Source: Saprospiraceae bacterium (GTDB taxonomy: Bacteria; Bacteroidota; Bacteroidia; Chitinophagales; Saprospiraceae). Taken from it: 64,000 nucleotides of DNA. The position numbers and the translations under genes are program-made. How positions within the stretch are numbered: the first letter of the stretch is position 1; every line of letters begins with the position of its first letter. Under the pieces are notes generated by a model. The model was not told the origin of the DNA. It made no database searches and was given only the letters and a program-made list of their open reading frames with translations. This document shows positions 25,745-34,988 of this stretch, piece by piece. The stretch is taken from contig JAHBTW010000012.1 in NCBI GenBank assembly GCA_019638385.1, positions 1 through 64,000 of the forward strand. The letters run 5' to 3'.

Positions 25745-26335
25745 TTAATTTCCATAAATAAGCCTCAGGATTTCTCGGCCGTCTTCGTCATAATAAACTG
25801 TACCTCCGGGATTTTTATCCGACCAGGGCGAGCCAATCACCTTCTCTCTTCGTATGACGTCATACATACCTATAGGGCCGAATTGTACTGCTACGGGATG
25901 TGTCGAATCCTTTGGAGACACAGCGATGAAAGACCGCCCGGAGAGATTGTGCGCATTGTCAAAGTAGCTATCCCAGAAGAGCGTAAAGCCTTCGTGCAGG
26001 GTATGAGAATCAGTTCGAATTTTTTCCATGTCGAACATAAGATAAATTTGACTCAAAACCTGATTAGGAGTAGCGTTACGAATGTCCAACCGGTTATAAT
26101 TAATTACCCGGTATGTACGGATGGTATCGAAGGATAAAGGTATTTGACCTGAATCAATCACTTCTTCCGGGCAATCAATAACTTGGCTAAAAATAGCCTC
26201 CCGCCCACAATCACGTCCTTCAAAGCAGTACTGGCGGTACTCCAAACGTATGGTGCATCGTGGCTTTACTATTTGAGCGTTGACAATCATTGACTGGCCT
26301 ACTAAACCGAGCATGAAGAAAAGTATTCGTATCAT
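25745..26335 (-). CDS. Secreted protein of unknown function
   Basis: 196 residues from ATG 26335, chosen because MIRILFFMLGLVGQSMIVNA is a signal peptide; an upstream in-frame ATG adds 17 polar residues. The mature part has four cysteines near its start (RCTIRLEYRQYCFEGRDCGREAIFSQVIDCPEE) that could form disulfides in the periplasm or outside. No domain was recognised. Its codons are AT-richer than the flanking housekeeping genes. It lies 86 bp downstream of the 476-codon gene in the same direction, suggesting a two-gene unit. Confidence 0.65.
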   Translation of the reverse strand: MIRILFFMLGLVGQSMIVNAQIVKPRCTIRLEYRQYCFEGRDCGREAIFSQVIDCPEEVIDSGQIPLSFDTIRTYRVINYNRLDIRNATPNQVLSQIYLMFDMEKIRTDSHTLHEGFTLFWDSYFDNAHNLSGRSFIAVSPKDSTHPVAVQFGPIGMYDVIRREKVIGSPWSDKNPGGTVYYDEDGREILRLIYGN

Positions 26336-26420
26336 TTTATATTTTTTGTTGGCGTTAAACTTGACGAACAAAATTAGATAATGCAAAAGCTCTCATGGTT
26401 GTTTCATTTCAACTGTTTTT

Positions 26421-27851
26421 TCATCGACGGCAGGGTGGTTTGAAATCATTTAGAAATGTTGATTCTGACGATGAAGGAAAATATATGGTAATAACTGATG
26501 AATTTTGGCCAGATGAATCTCCATAATTATAATATATTTTCGATTTATTCGGATCAATTGTAGCTACTGGACCATTCGAAGATATCCTAAAACGCTGATC
26601 ATTCCATAAAGCTGTCCACTCAATTGTTATGGCTAATACTTGCCCTGGATTGTGAAACCTGTAAGTGATTTCTCCGTTCATAGTAACGCTATGCCCAGGC
26701 GGGGGGACATTAGTAAAAAACCATCCAACTACACCTACGTTAGGCTCACCTGGCAAGGGCGGTTTCATGGTATAAAATGGTTGGGATAGTCTGGGGTCAC
26801 AATCAATCATTTGCTGAATATACCTCAAGTACTTGTGGAGATGTGCGACTCTTTCGTGCATGTTCGCTTGGCTCCAGTCTATCGGTTTGACAGGTACATA
26901 GACCCCATCATTGTCAATCCATTCATTCACTAAATATTCAATCTCTTCAGAAGCGAATCCTGATTCATCGGCTACTAACATAAGACGGATTACGGATTCT
27001 ATAATTTTAGGTTTTCCCTCAATAAAGTTCCTTCTTTCCCCTATATTGACACGCTCATCAATCCAGTTGGCCATACTCCAAAGCGCGCACTCATCAAAAC
27101 TTTCCGGCTCATCGAAACAGTATGGGCTTATGGTGAGCATTAATACGGTAACCGGGAGGTCGATGCCTTGGTTGTTACGAAGCTGCTCCACCAGTTGTGC
27201 CCTGGCCGGGTCATAGGTTTGGTTGAATATTTGATTGTTGAAGTAGCCGTTGAGGTTAGGTACTGTCCCGGGGCCATTTGTTTCCCCTCCGAAATTGTGA
27301 CCAAAATTTCCAAACGGACTGAAATTGAAAACACCCGGAACAAAGTTTGGGTCCGGGTCGCCTTCACCTTGCCCGCCATTAAATATTCCTCCGAATATTC
27401 CTGCGATAAAACCACCAATACCCCCTATCATATCACCTAATTCTTCAAAAATATCCGGGCCGAAACGAGGACACCTTTGAGGGCAACAACTTGTATTAAA
27501 CGGCCAGAAACAACACCAGTTTATGAACCCCGCGTCGTTACACCGGAATTCGATGCCATTCACATCTCCATTAGAACCTGCGGATTCAAAGTTTCCCGAA
27601 TGGTATCCGCTAATTACCCCATTTTGTATGTTGAGTATGTTGGCTATTTGTCCTCCCTCAGTAATTTCAAAAAAGTAACCGGTAAAATCGTTTACATCAT
27701 ACTGCCAGAGAGAATGAGAGTAGTTTGCCGAAGGGGCATAATAACCGAGCCACCGCACACGTATTTGTTGAGTCTGCGGCTCCGTAAATATTACCATTAA
27801 CACTCTACCTCTTACCTCTAAATCCAAAAAGTCTCCCCAATCAAACGGCAA
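26421..27851 (-). CDS. Large protein of unknown function, 5' end uncertain
   Basis: Up to 476 residues if begun at TTG 27851; the first in-frame ATG is at 27797 (VLMVIFTEP). A stop codon lies just 21 bases before the TTG, and there is no ATG or signal peptide, so the 5' end may be lost. Visible parts: a tryptophan-rich beta region, a cysteine cluster (NWCCFWPFNTSCCPQRCPRF), a Gly-rich stretch (GGIGGFIAGIFGGIFNGGQG), a helical middle (DECALWSMANWIDERVN...) and a beta-rich C-terminus ending PPCRR. The sequence is AT-rich. No function can be given. Confidence 0.55.
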   Translation of the reverse strand: MPFDWGDFLDLEVRGRVLMVIFTEPQTQQIRVRWLGYYAPSANYSHSLWQYDVNDFTGYFFEITEGGQIANILNIQNGVISGYHSGNFESAGSNGDVNGIEFRCNDAGFINWCCFWPFNTSCCPQRCPRFGPDIFEELGDMIGGIGGFIAGIFGGIFNGGQGEGDPDPNFVPGVFNFSPFGNFGHNFGGETNGPGTVPNLNGYFNNQIFNQTYDPARAQLVEQLRNNQGIDLPVTVLMLTISPYCFDEPESFDECALWSMANWIDERVNIGERRNFIEGKPKIIESVIRLMLVADESGFASEEIEYLVNEWIDNDGVYVPVKPIDWSQANMHERVAHLHKYLRYIQQMIDCDPRLSQPFYTMKPPLPGEPNVGVVGWFFTNVPPPGHSVTMNGEITYRFHNPGQVLAITIEWTALWNDQRFRISSNGPVATIDPNKSKIYYNYGDSSGQNSSVITIYFPSSSESTFLNDFKPPCRR

Positions 27852-28445
27852 TATGAATACAGAAATTGGAAATCAAAAAACCGAATGATGCGGATCGGGG
27901 CATTAGGGAGGCTCCTTCACCGGGTTTCGGCAGCTTAGTTTAGTGTTGCTTTGGTCGTGTTGTTTTGTGCTGCTCTGTGTTGAATAGTTGCTATTTTGTG
28001 CTGCACAGGGGCAAATTTGAAAAAAAAAAAAAACAGACCATGCAAGTTTTTCGGCAGGAAATTTTTGTTAAAGTTTTTTTTGAAGTGAGGTGACATCTGC
28101 CGCCTGCCGGCATCAACAAGCGGCGGAAGGTGTCATCTCACAACAATACGCCTGCAAACTCCTACTGTTTTCAGATGACACCTTCCGCGTTTGGGACGCG
28201 GCAGATGTCACCAGAAAACACCCGGCTGAATCCATACATTTGGCAACTCGAAGCTCACAGCTAAATCACTTCTCCTGCTGGCGCGAGATTCCATCTCGTG
28301 CCCCCTATTTGGCGGGTTCATACCCGCCACCGCCGCCCCTCTTACGCCTGCTCAAAATGAATGCTGGAAGAGATAGCGCAGAGGTCCTTATGCGGGTGGA
28401 ACCCGCGCAATAAGTCACGCGATATGGAATCCCGGCGCAGGCGTT
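27852..28445. other. 594-bp intergenic region with poly-A and palindromes
   Basis: Contents in order: a TTTTGTGCTGC-type repeated motif (27955-28010), an A14 run near 28020, a two-arm inverted repeat at 28089-28212, and a GAGAT-TCC-ATCTC palindrome at 28284-28296 inside a GCGCGAG... stretch. No gene with protein character was found. Confidence 0.55.
28089..28212. repeat. Double hairpin: two inverted arms, each itself a hairpin
   Basis: The left arm runs GGTGACATCTGCCGC...GCGGAAGGTGTCATCT (28089-28138); the right arm runs AGATGACACCTTCCGC...GCGGCAGATGTCACC (28173-28212). The arms are exact reverse complements over their end motifs (15-16 bases each). Within each arm the two ends also pair with few mismatches. 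This is the layout of REP/BIME or small MITE elements. Confidence 0.75.
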
Positions 28446-28913
28446 CTATTCGCCTTTTTTATCGGTTCGTCTTTTGGCCTCCTCACTGAGGGCAAAGCTC
28501 TCCCGGCGGGTGATGTTTTTGATATACGCTACTTTGCGAAACCGCAGCGCGCTCCAGTCTTCGTCAATCGCCACCTGCCGCACGGGTTCGAGGCTGTAAC
28601 GGCCCATGATCGCCCAGCCGGTATCGCGGTTGAAATCGCACCGATATTTTTTGGAACTCCCCTTGGGGTAGCAAAACCAGATGGCGCAGTCGCCCTCTAA
28701 TTTGCCGACCATCGCTTCCATGTATGCATCTATCTCTTCCTGCCGGGTGACGAAGGCAATGGCAAAGCGAATTTTTTCCACTTGGGAAATATCTGTTTTG
28801 AAAGTCGTCAGTCCGGCCATGGCCTGCATATTGGGGCCAAAACTATCCGGCGCCTGCAAGATCAGTACTTCCGGCTCCGACTTGAAATTCATTTTTTTGA
28901 ATGTACGGTCCAT
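28446..28913 (-). CDS. Conserved hypothetical protein, DUF3052-like
   Basis: 155 residues, no signal peptide, cytoplasmic. The central part (KIRFAIAFVTRQEEIDAYMEAMVGKLEGDCAIWFCYPKGSSKKY) resembles DUF3052 proteins, which have an Asp-x2-W-[FV]-x-[YW]-P-K turn, and the end has EDWSALRFRKVAYIKNITR as seen in Bacteroidota members. The function of the family is unknown. An alternative start is Met8. The upstream neighbour on the same strand encodes a small lipoprotein-like protein and ends 29 bases before this start, so they may be co-transcribed. Confidence 0.6.
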   Translation of the reverse strand: MDRTFKKMNFKSEPEVLILQAPDSFGPNMQAMAGLTTFKTDISQVEKIRFAIAFVTRQEEIDAYMEAMVGKLEGDCAIWFCYPKGSSKKYRCDFNRDTGWAIMGRYSLEPVRQVAIDEDWSALRFRKVAYIKNITRRESFALSEEAKRRTDKKGE

Positions 28914-28942
28914 TCCGTTTCCGTTTTTTGAAAAGCAAAAAA

Positions 28943-29350
28943 CTACTTCCCCTCCTTCATCGGGTTTTGCCCCAGCAGAAAAGCGCAGCCGCGCAGCGTT
29001 TCGCCGTCTATTTCCACTTGCACCGAGTACGGGTAAGTGTTGTCAGACATCCCGTCGGAGCACTCGCCCGGCGTGATGGTTACCACGAGACGACGGCCTT
29101 TGACGGTGGTTTCATATACGCTGCCGGCCCCCTGTTTTTTAGCTGCCTGATAGGGAAACGCCTCCGGCTCTTCGCCCATGCGGAGGTAGGTAATACCGGT
29201 TTTTTCCACTTTTATATTCCAGAACGGCTCCGTGCCGATACAGTTGTAGCCCTTCTCCACGGTATCGCTGAGAGAACCTTTGGGGCCGGAAGTACCGCAG
29301 GCATTGGCAAACAAAAGAGGGAGTATGGCGAGGAAGATGATGAGTTTCAT
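28943..29350 (-). CDS. Small exported protein, COG3650/HslJ-like, putative lipoprotein
   Basis: 135 residues. The N-terminus MKLIIFLAILPLLFANAC ends in a possible lipobox cysteine (ANA-C). The mature part has GTEPFWNIKV and the motif ECSDGMSDNTYPYSV...LRGCAF. These match COG3650-type predicted periplasmic proteins (G-TEPFW...CSDGMSD...Y...GCC), usually fused or next to META/HslJ domains. The role is unknown; related proteins are linked to stress resistance. The two conserved cysteines may form a disulfide. Confidence 0.7.
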   Translation of the reverse strand: MKLIIFLAILPLLFANACGTSGPKGSLSDTVEKGYNCIGTEPFWNIKVEKTGITYLRMGEEPEAFPYQAAKKQGAGSVYETTVKGRRLVVTITPGECSDGMSDNTYPYSVQVEIDGETLRGCAFLLGQNPMKEGK

Positions 29351-29511
29351 AATGAATGGTATTTTGTAATGACCAAAGATATGGATTTTATCAGCTGTTT
29401 TTCAAAACGGGAATGGGTGTAAAAAAATAAAATTTGGCAACTTTGCAAACCCGTTGTCCGGGCGGGTGTTCTTTTGCCGAAAGCATTTACTTCATCAAAG
29501 CTATTACAAAC

Positions 29512-31035
29512 ATGAAAACAGCGAAATCCAACGCTAAAGCAGCCGCCTCTGATACCCCCAAAACCCGCATTGCCATCGCTCACGGCGACGGCATCGGCCC
29601 CGAAATTATGGCCGCCACGCTTTCCATTCTCGAAGCGGCCGGCGCTCAGTTGGAATACGACGAAGTGAAAATAGGCCAGGACGTGTATCTAAAAGGCATG
29701 GAATCGGGCATTGCGCCGGGTTCATGGGACATTCTGCGCAGAGACAAGGTGTTCCTCAAAGCCCCCATCACCACCCCGCAGGGAGGAGGGTACAAAAGCC
29801 TCAACGTGACGGTGCGCAGCACCCTCGGCCTCTACGCCAACGTGCGCCCCTGCCGCGCTTACACGCCTTTTGTGGAAAGCCATTTCCCGAACATGGACTT
29901 AGTCGTCATCCGCGAAAACGAGGAAGACCTCTACGCCGGTATTGAGCACCAACAAACCGGAGAAGTGGTGCAATCGCTCAAGCTCATTTCCCGCCCCGGC
30001 TCCGAGCGTGTCATCCGCTATGCCTTCGAGTACGCCCGCGCCTATGGCCGCAAAAAGGTGACCTGCATGACGAAAGACAACATCATGAAACTCGCCGACG
30101 GCTTATTCCACAGAGTGTTCAACGAGGTAGCCGCCGAATACCCCGACATCGAAAGCAACCACTTCATCATTGACATCGGCGCGGCCATGCTGGCCGACCG
30201 GCCCGAAATGTTTGACGTCATCGTTACGCTCAATCTCTATGGCGACATCATCTCCGACATCACCGCACAGGTGGCCGGCTCCGTCGGACTGGGCGGCTCT
30301 GCCAACATCGGCGACGGATTCGCCATGTTTGAAGCCATTCACGGCTCCGCGCCCGACATCGCCGGAAAAGACATGGCCAACCCCTCCGGCCTGCTGCATG
30401 GCGCCTGCCTCATGCTGGTGCATGTGGGGCAACCCAAAGTGGCCGAAACCGTGATGAACGCCCTGCTCAAAACCCTCGAAGACGGCATTCACACCGGCGA
30501 TATCTACAGCGAGCAACACACCAAACAGAAAGTGGGCACCAAGGCTTTCGCCAAAGAGGTCATAGAGCGCCTCGGACAAGCGCCGGCCCAACTGAACGCC
30601 GTCCAAATGGGCGACAATATCCAACCCATCGAAGTGAAAATACGCCCCTCCAAGGCCATTCCCAAACGCCTGCTCGGCGTGGATGTATTTTTGGATTGGA
30701 CCGGCGAGCGCCGCGATCCCCGCGAACTCGGCGGTATCCTCGAATCCCTCACCGGCGATCAACTCATGCTCCGCATGATCACCAACCGCGGCCTCAAAGT
30801 ATATCCCGACGGTTTCCCCGATACGTTCTGCACCGACCACTGGCGCTGTCGTTTCGTGGCCCGGCAGTCGCTGCACGGCATGCACCGCAGCAATATGGCC
30901 GCGCCCGATGTCATCTACTACGACATCATCGCCCTGCTGCAACGCCTCATGTCAGCCGGCCTCAATTTTATCAAAGTGGAGAATCTATACGAGATAGACG
31001 GGAAGAAAGCGTATTCCGCCGGACAAGGAGAGTGA
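29512..31035 (+). CDS. icd: NADP-dependent isocitrate dehydrogenase
   Basis: 507 residues from ATG 29512; the in-frame upstream part crosses the likely promoter and was excluded. It decarboxylates isocitrate to 2-oxoglutarate in the TCA cycle. Visible motifs: GDGIGPEIM near the start, the substrate-serine region NVTVRSTLGLYANVRPC, VIRENEEDLYAGIEH, and the family signature NLYGDIISDITAQVAGSVGLGGSANIGD with the metal-binding aspartates. A C-terminal extension of about 140 residues (ending YSAGQGE) matches the longer Thermus-type enzymes rather than the E. coli form. A cofactor test would confirm NADP preference. Confidence 0.9.
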   Translation: MKTAKSNAKAAASDTPKTRIAIAHGDGIGPEIMAATLSILEAAGAQLEYDEVKIGQDVYLKGMESGIAPGSWDILRRDKVFLKAPITTPQGGGYKSLNVTVRSTLGLYANVRPCRAYTPFVESHFPNMDLVVIRENEEDLYAGIEHQQTGEVVQSLKLISRPGSERVIRYAFEYARAYGRKKVTCMTKDNIMKLADGLFHRVFNEVAAEYPDIESNHFIIDIGAAMLADRPEMFDVIVTLNLYGDIISDITAQVAGSVGLGGSANIGDGFAMFEAIHGSAPDIAGKDMANPSGLLHGACLMLVHVGQPKVAETVMNALLKTLEDGIHTGDIYSEQHTKQKVGTKAFAKEVIERLGQAPAQLNAVQMGDNIQPIEVKIRPSKAIPKRLLGVDVFLDWTGERRDPRELGGILESLTGDQLMLRMITNRGLKVYPDGFPDTFCTDHWRCRFVARQSLHGMHRSNMAAPDVIYYDIIALLQRLMSAGLNFIKVENLYEIDGKKAYSAGQGE

Positions 31036-31453
31036 GGAACGGGGCGTGTATAAGTTGCCTGATTTCGGCGAGACTATTTTTCGACTACGTCGAACTTACG
31101 TTTCGTCAGGCAAGGCGCGAGGAGGGAAGCCCTGCCTTGCCGGCAGCTCGGAAACACCAAGAGCAATGCTGTACTGCGGGGGACCGGCATTACAGGTTTT
31201 AGCGGAGCCGGGTCGAAAAAACCGTTAAAAAGCAGACACTGTATGAAGCTAAACCAAATACCCGACGCAAAGCAAACAGCCAAACAACCTACTATGCCGA
31301 GAGTAGAAACAAATGCCAAAAGCGAGTTTGTCGGCTTTAGGTTTTTTCGATTCGGCGCAGCGTTAAAAAACCTGTAAAGCCGTGATTTTTGGTTCTTTTC
31401 ATCGGAAAAGAACATGAAAAAAACATTAGCAATAAGTTATTCACGACACATTC
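31035..31453. repeat. Rearranged copy C of the MITE-like element with an insert
   Basis: The left end, AGGAACGGGGCGTGTATAAG, then CCTGATTTCGGCGAG and GGCAAGGCGCGAGGAGGGAAG, is the reverse complement of the right part of copies A and B. The far end, AATAAGTTATTCACGACACA then TTCCT at 31431-31453, is the complement of their left end. The middle is replaced by about 280 bp. That insert carries its own inverted repeat (31190-31223 versus 31340-31378, sharing GGTTTTTTCG and AACCTGTAA). It lies between icd and the convergent giant outer-membrane protein gene. Confidence 0.7.
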
Positions 31454-31460
31454 CTGATCC

Positions 31461-34400
31461 TCAAAACACCGCCCCCACACTGGCCCGGCCCACATGCACC
31501 ATTCTGCCGGTACCCGTTTGGCGGCCTTCGTAGCTGAATCCGAGTTGCAGGTTTTTGGCGAGTTGGCGGTCGAGGCCGATGTTCCAGAGCCAGTTGCGGC
31601 CGGGGTGCAGGCCGTTAAGCATAGCAAAGCCTACGGGCGAATTGGCCGGCCCGTCGAAGCGCACCTGCACATACGACAGGCGGCTGCGCAGCGCCCATGC
31701 TCCGGCTTTGTTGAAAAGGCTTTCGGCGCTCAGGTCGTGCCGCAGGGCCGATTCTCCCTCATCCATCAACACGTTTCGGTCGGTTTGCAGTTTGTAGCGG
31801 GCCGTAAGGCGAAACTGCCGCCCCGGTTGCCAACTGAGTTGCGGCTCCCAGGCAAAGGAGGAAATGCTGTAATCGCGGCTGTTGAAAAACTCCGAATCGC
31901 TGTCGCGCAGGCTCCAGGTAGCTGCCGACTGCGCCGTAATCACTTTCGAGAGGTTGAGCCGGGCGCGCAGAAATTGCTCCCGGTTGCGGCGGTCTTCATA
32001 GCCGGTGGTCTGCGCGGTTTTATTCCACACATCACTATGGCCGGCTTGCAAATCCCACTTGGGGTGAGAGCGATTGAAAAACAGGACGTGCCGAACCGCG
32101 GAGTTCACCGCCACGAGCGCGGTATCGGGAATGTTCCATTGCAGCGGGTTCCAGGCTTGTACGGCCGGCGACTGCCGGGTGCGGCGGCCGGTTTTTAATG
32201 AAGATTGCAAGGCAAATTTGCCCAAAAACTGTCGGAACCCCGTGGCGTTGAACCACACCGCGCGCGGTTCCAATTGCAGGCTTTGCAGGAGGTTTGCGTA
32301 GTCGGCGCGAATAAACTCGTTGCTCACCGTGGGCACGCGCACAAAGTCGGCCACATCCGAAAAAGGCGCAGGCTCCATTTCGTTGGGCTGTATGATGCCG
32401 TCGTTGTTGTACAGCGAGTCGAGCCAGATGTGCGTTCCCTCGCCCGCCCGCACCCGAACATAGGTGAACTCCAAACGCGGTTCTTGCCCGGAGCCGAGTT
32501 CGTAAGTGGTATTGGATCGGAAAGCGCCTTTCCAAAGGGTGAGGTTGAGATCGGAGCGCCCCAGAAAACTCTCCGAGGCTTGTTGGGTAGTGAGGCCGGG
32601 GTCTTGCACCTCCAGGCGGCGATAAGAAAAATTGCCGGCCAATTGCAACACGCGCCGAATGTTGCGACTGCCGTTGAGGTTCCATTCGGTAGCGAGGGTG
32701 CTACGGGCAAAATCCGTTCCGGTAGGGGCGTAGTCCTGCCGGCGTTGATAATGCGCAGCCAGCGTGTATTTTTCATTGTTGGCAGGGCTTTCCGCGAAAG
32801 CGCGCCAGATGTCGTAAAAAAAACTGCTTTGCGACAGCGTATCGGTGAGGATGCTGCGCCGCTCGTTGCGTTCGCGCTCGCCGTAAGCGCCTATGCGCCA
32901 GCCGCCCAATTGTTTGAAAGTGCGGCTCACCGTGGCGCGCGGTCGAACGAAGCTGTTGCGTTGCCCGGCATTCACGGCATTCAGGAAACTGCCCTCTGCC
33001 TGCACGAGCCAGCCGACGCGGTTGATGTCCAACCTGGCAAAATGCCGCGCCCCCCGATAAATGGTGTCGCGCAGGAAGCCGGAAAACCCATACTGTACCG
33101 TACCCCAGTCTTGTCGGCGCAGGCTGAAAGCAGCGCGGCCCAGATTTTCGGTAGCGCGCTCCACGGCCCCTACGCCTTGTATGTCGGTGAGGCTCCAGTC
33201 GCGCAAAAACTCCGGGTCGCGGTAGGGGTTTAGCGGCTGAAAATTGCGATGCACCCATTCGTAGGCGGCATCGGCCGTCAGGCGCCAGGCATTGCTATCG
33301 GGGCCGAGCTGGAAGTCTTGCCGGTAAGAAGTAAACGCGGCGAGGCCGGCATCGTCGTCGTTGTCTAAGGGTGAAAAGCGATTGAGGTCTTTGCGGCTCA
33401 GGGCCAGTTCGCTGCGCAGCGCCGATTGCCGGGCCACGCGGTGTTCGGCGCCGAGGGTAAAGAGCTGATGTTGTTGGGGCGCAGTGAGCTGAATGACGGG
33501 TTCGAAATCGCCGCGCGGCATACAGGTGAGCGGGTCGGGTTCCACCCAGCGGTACACGCGCTCATTGGCGGCTACGGCGGGGTCGAGTACATAATTGCCC
33601 CGGCCCTGGCCCACCTGCGAAAACCGGGCCGTGTAGCGGGCCTCCTGCGGGTCGGTGCTGAACACCAACACCGTGTCGGGCAGGCCGCAGGCCGTGAGGG
33701 TATCGGCCAGGCGATATTGCGCGCGGAAGGGCAGGAATTCGGTGATGGTGTCAATGCTGGAGCTGAGCGCGGCGTTGAAGTTGTCGCCGGCTTCGCTGAG
33801 GATACGGCGTTGTTCGGGCGTGAGCGGAGTAAGGCCGGTGGAGGTGCGGCTGTCCTGTTGGCTGTAAATGTTGGCGTAAAAACGGGTTTTGGGCAGGCGG
33901 TATTCGGTGTTGACGGCGTAGAGACTGCGCAGGTAGCTTTGGTCGGCGTATTCAAACTCCACAATGATGCGACTGTCTTTGGTGATGAGGCGCCGGTTGG
34001 TGAAGGTGATTTCGCCTCTGTTGTAATCAATGATGTAATCGGTTTCGATGCCGCGCAGCATGAGTTGGCCGTCCAACCACACTTTTTCGGTGCCTGCCAG
34101 CACGATGATGAACAACTCGCCCTGACTGCCGCGCAGGCGGTACGGCCCCTGATTGCCCTCCTGCTGCGGAATTTGATTGCGGGCAAACTGCCCCCGCGAG
34201 ATGGCCAGCCCGGCGTCGCTCGTCCACACACCCTTGCCCTTGTCGGGCGATTCCAGATGAAATGACAGGCCCTGCAGACGTTTGAAATAATTCATAAAAT
34301 AACTGCTGGGACGCGGCAGGTCGTAATCTCCGGCGGTGAGTCGGTTGCGTTCTTTGCTGATTTGAACAAAAACGCGGTCGAACTCGCGCAACTGCCGGGT

Positions 34401-34988
34401 ATTGCCCTCCGGTTGCAGAGGAATGTTTTCGTCGGTGATCGCGGCGAGAATTTCCACTCCGTCGGCGAGCTGCCCCGATAGTTGGAGGTTGAAACTGGAA
34501 TTGAGCACTAAATCCTGGCTGTTGCCCAGCGAGATGCCCCGCGCAAAACTGCCGTTGTAGGTCAGTCCGCCGAAATCAATCAAACCCGCCGGCCCCTGCG
34601 CATACGGATTATATACCACCCCGCCGAGGACGCGGTCTTCCTCCACCTGGATGAGCGTAGTATCTATGCGAAACAAAGGCGCGCCGAGCCGGTAAGGCAA
34701 TACGCGAAAAGCTACCCGCAGCCGCAGTGCCGAGGTATCGGAGCGGGCAAAGCAAATTTTATTGTCGTCAATTCGATACAACAACCCGTCTAATCGTTCG
34801 CCCGTAAGGGCATCTGAAATGGTTACGGAGGCAGGTATGACACTGAGGCTGTCGAGGGTGTAACAGCCGGTTTGCACCGTGAGCATTTTGCTGCGCATAT
34901 TCGACAGATACGGCTGTGCCTGCGCGGTGGAAATCGCGAGGAAAACCGAGAAAAGGATAAAGTAAAAAGTAAAAAGTAAAAGTCTCAT
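31461..34988 (-). CDS. Very large outer-membrane or surface protein, function unknown
   Basis: 1175 residues from ATG 34988; MRLLLFTFYFILFSVFLAISTAQA is a signal peptide, and upstream Mets lie before it. The N-terminal region (40-180) has motifs LDGLLYRIDDNKICF and GVVYNPYAQG. A long middle follows with GISLGNSQDLVLNSSFNLQLSGQLADGVEILAAITDENIPLQPEGNTRQLREFDRVFVQI and GDYDLPRPSSYFMNYFKRLQGL, like the outer-membrane anchor part of SprA-type or related Bacteroidota proteins. The rest has alternating strands, and it ends in phenylalanine, consistent with a barrel recognised by BamA. It is far shorter than SprA (about 2400), so it is not called SprA. It may be a surface or translocation component. 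Confidence 0.7.
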   Translation of the reverse strand: MRLLLFTFYFILFSVFLAISTAQAQPYLSNMRSKMLTVQTGCYTLDSLSVIPASVTISDALTGERLDGLLYRIDDNKICFARSDTSALRLRVAFRVLPYRLGAPLFRIDTTLIQVEEDRVLGGVVYNPYAQGPAGLIDFGGLTYNGSFARGISLGNSQDLVLNSSFNLQLSGQLADGVEILAAITDENIPLQPEGNTRQLREFDRVFVQISKERNRLTAGDYDLPRPSSYFMNYFKRLQGLSFHLESPDKGKGVWTSDAGLAISRGQFARNQIPQQEGNQGPYRLRGSQGELFIIVLAGTEKVWLDGQLMLRGIETDYIIDYNRGEITFTNRRLITKDSRIIVEFEYADQSYLRSLYAVNTEYRLPKTRFYANIYSQQDSRTSTGLTPLTPEQRRILSEAGDNFNAALSSSIDTITEFLPFRAQYRLADTLTACGLPDTVLVFSTDPQEARYTARFSQVGQGRGNYVLDPAVAANERVYRWVEPDPLTCMPRGDFEPVIQLTAPQQHQLFTLGAEHRVARQSALRSELALSRKDLNRFSPLDNDDDAGLAAFTSYRQDFQLGPDSNAWRLTADAAYEWVHRNFQPLNPYRDPEFLRDWSLTDIQGVGAVERATENLGRAAFSLRRQDWGTVQYGFSGFLRDTIYRGARHFARLDINRVGWLVQAEGSFLNAVNAGQRNSFVRPRATVSRTFKQLGGWRIGAYGERERNERRSILTDTLSQSSFFYDIWRAFAESPANNEKYTLAAHYQRRQDYAPTGTDFARSTLATEWNLNGSRNIRRVLQLAGNFSYRRLEVQDPGLTTQQASESFLGRSDLNLTLWKGAFRSNTTYELGSGQEPRLEFTYVRVRAGEGTHIWLDSLYNNDGIIQPNEMEPAPFSDVADFVRVPTVSNEFIRADYANLLQSLQLEPRAVWFNATGFRQFLGKFALQSSLKTGRRTRQSPAVQAWNPLQWNIPDTALVAVNSAVRHVLFFNRSHPKWDLQAGHSDVWNKTAQTTGYEDRRNREQFLRARLNLSKVITAQSAATWSLRDSDSEFFNSRDYSISSFAWEPQLSWQPGRQFRLTARYKLQTDRNVLMDEGESALRHDLSAESLFNKAGAWALRSRLSYVQVRFDGPANSPVGFAMLNGLHPGRNWLWNIGLDRQLAKNLQLGFSYEGRQTGTGRMVHVGRASVGAVF

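Noticed and set aside
28020..28034. Poly-A run as a phase-variation tract
   Set aside because: It is intergenic and not in a coding or spacer position next to a start, so no switching effect can be proposed.
31461..34988. Naming the giant outer-membrane protein SprA/Sov
   Set aside because: Its length is about half that of SprA and only short motifs agree.
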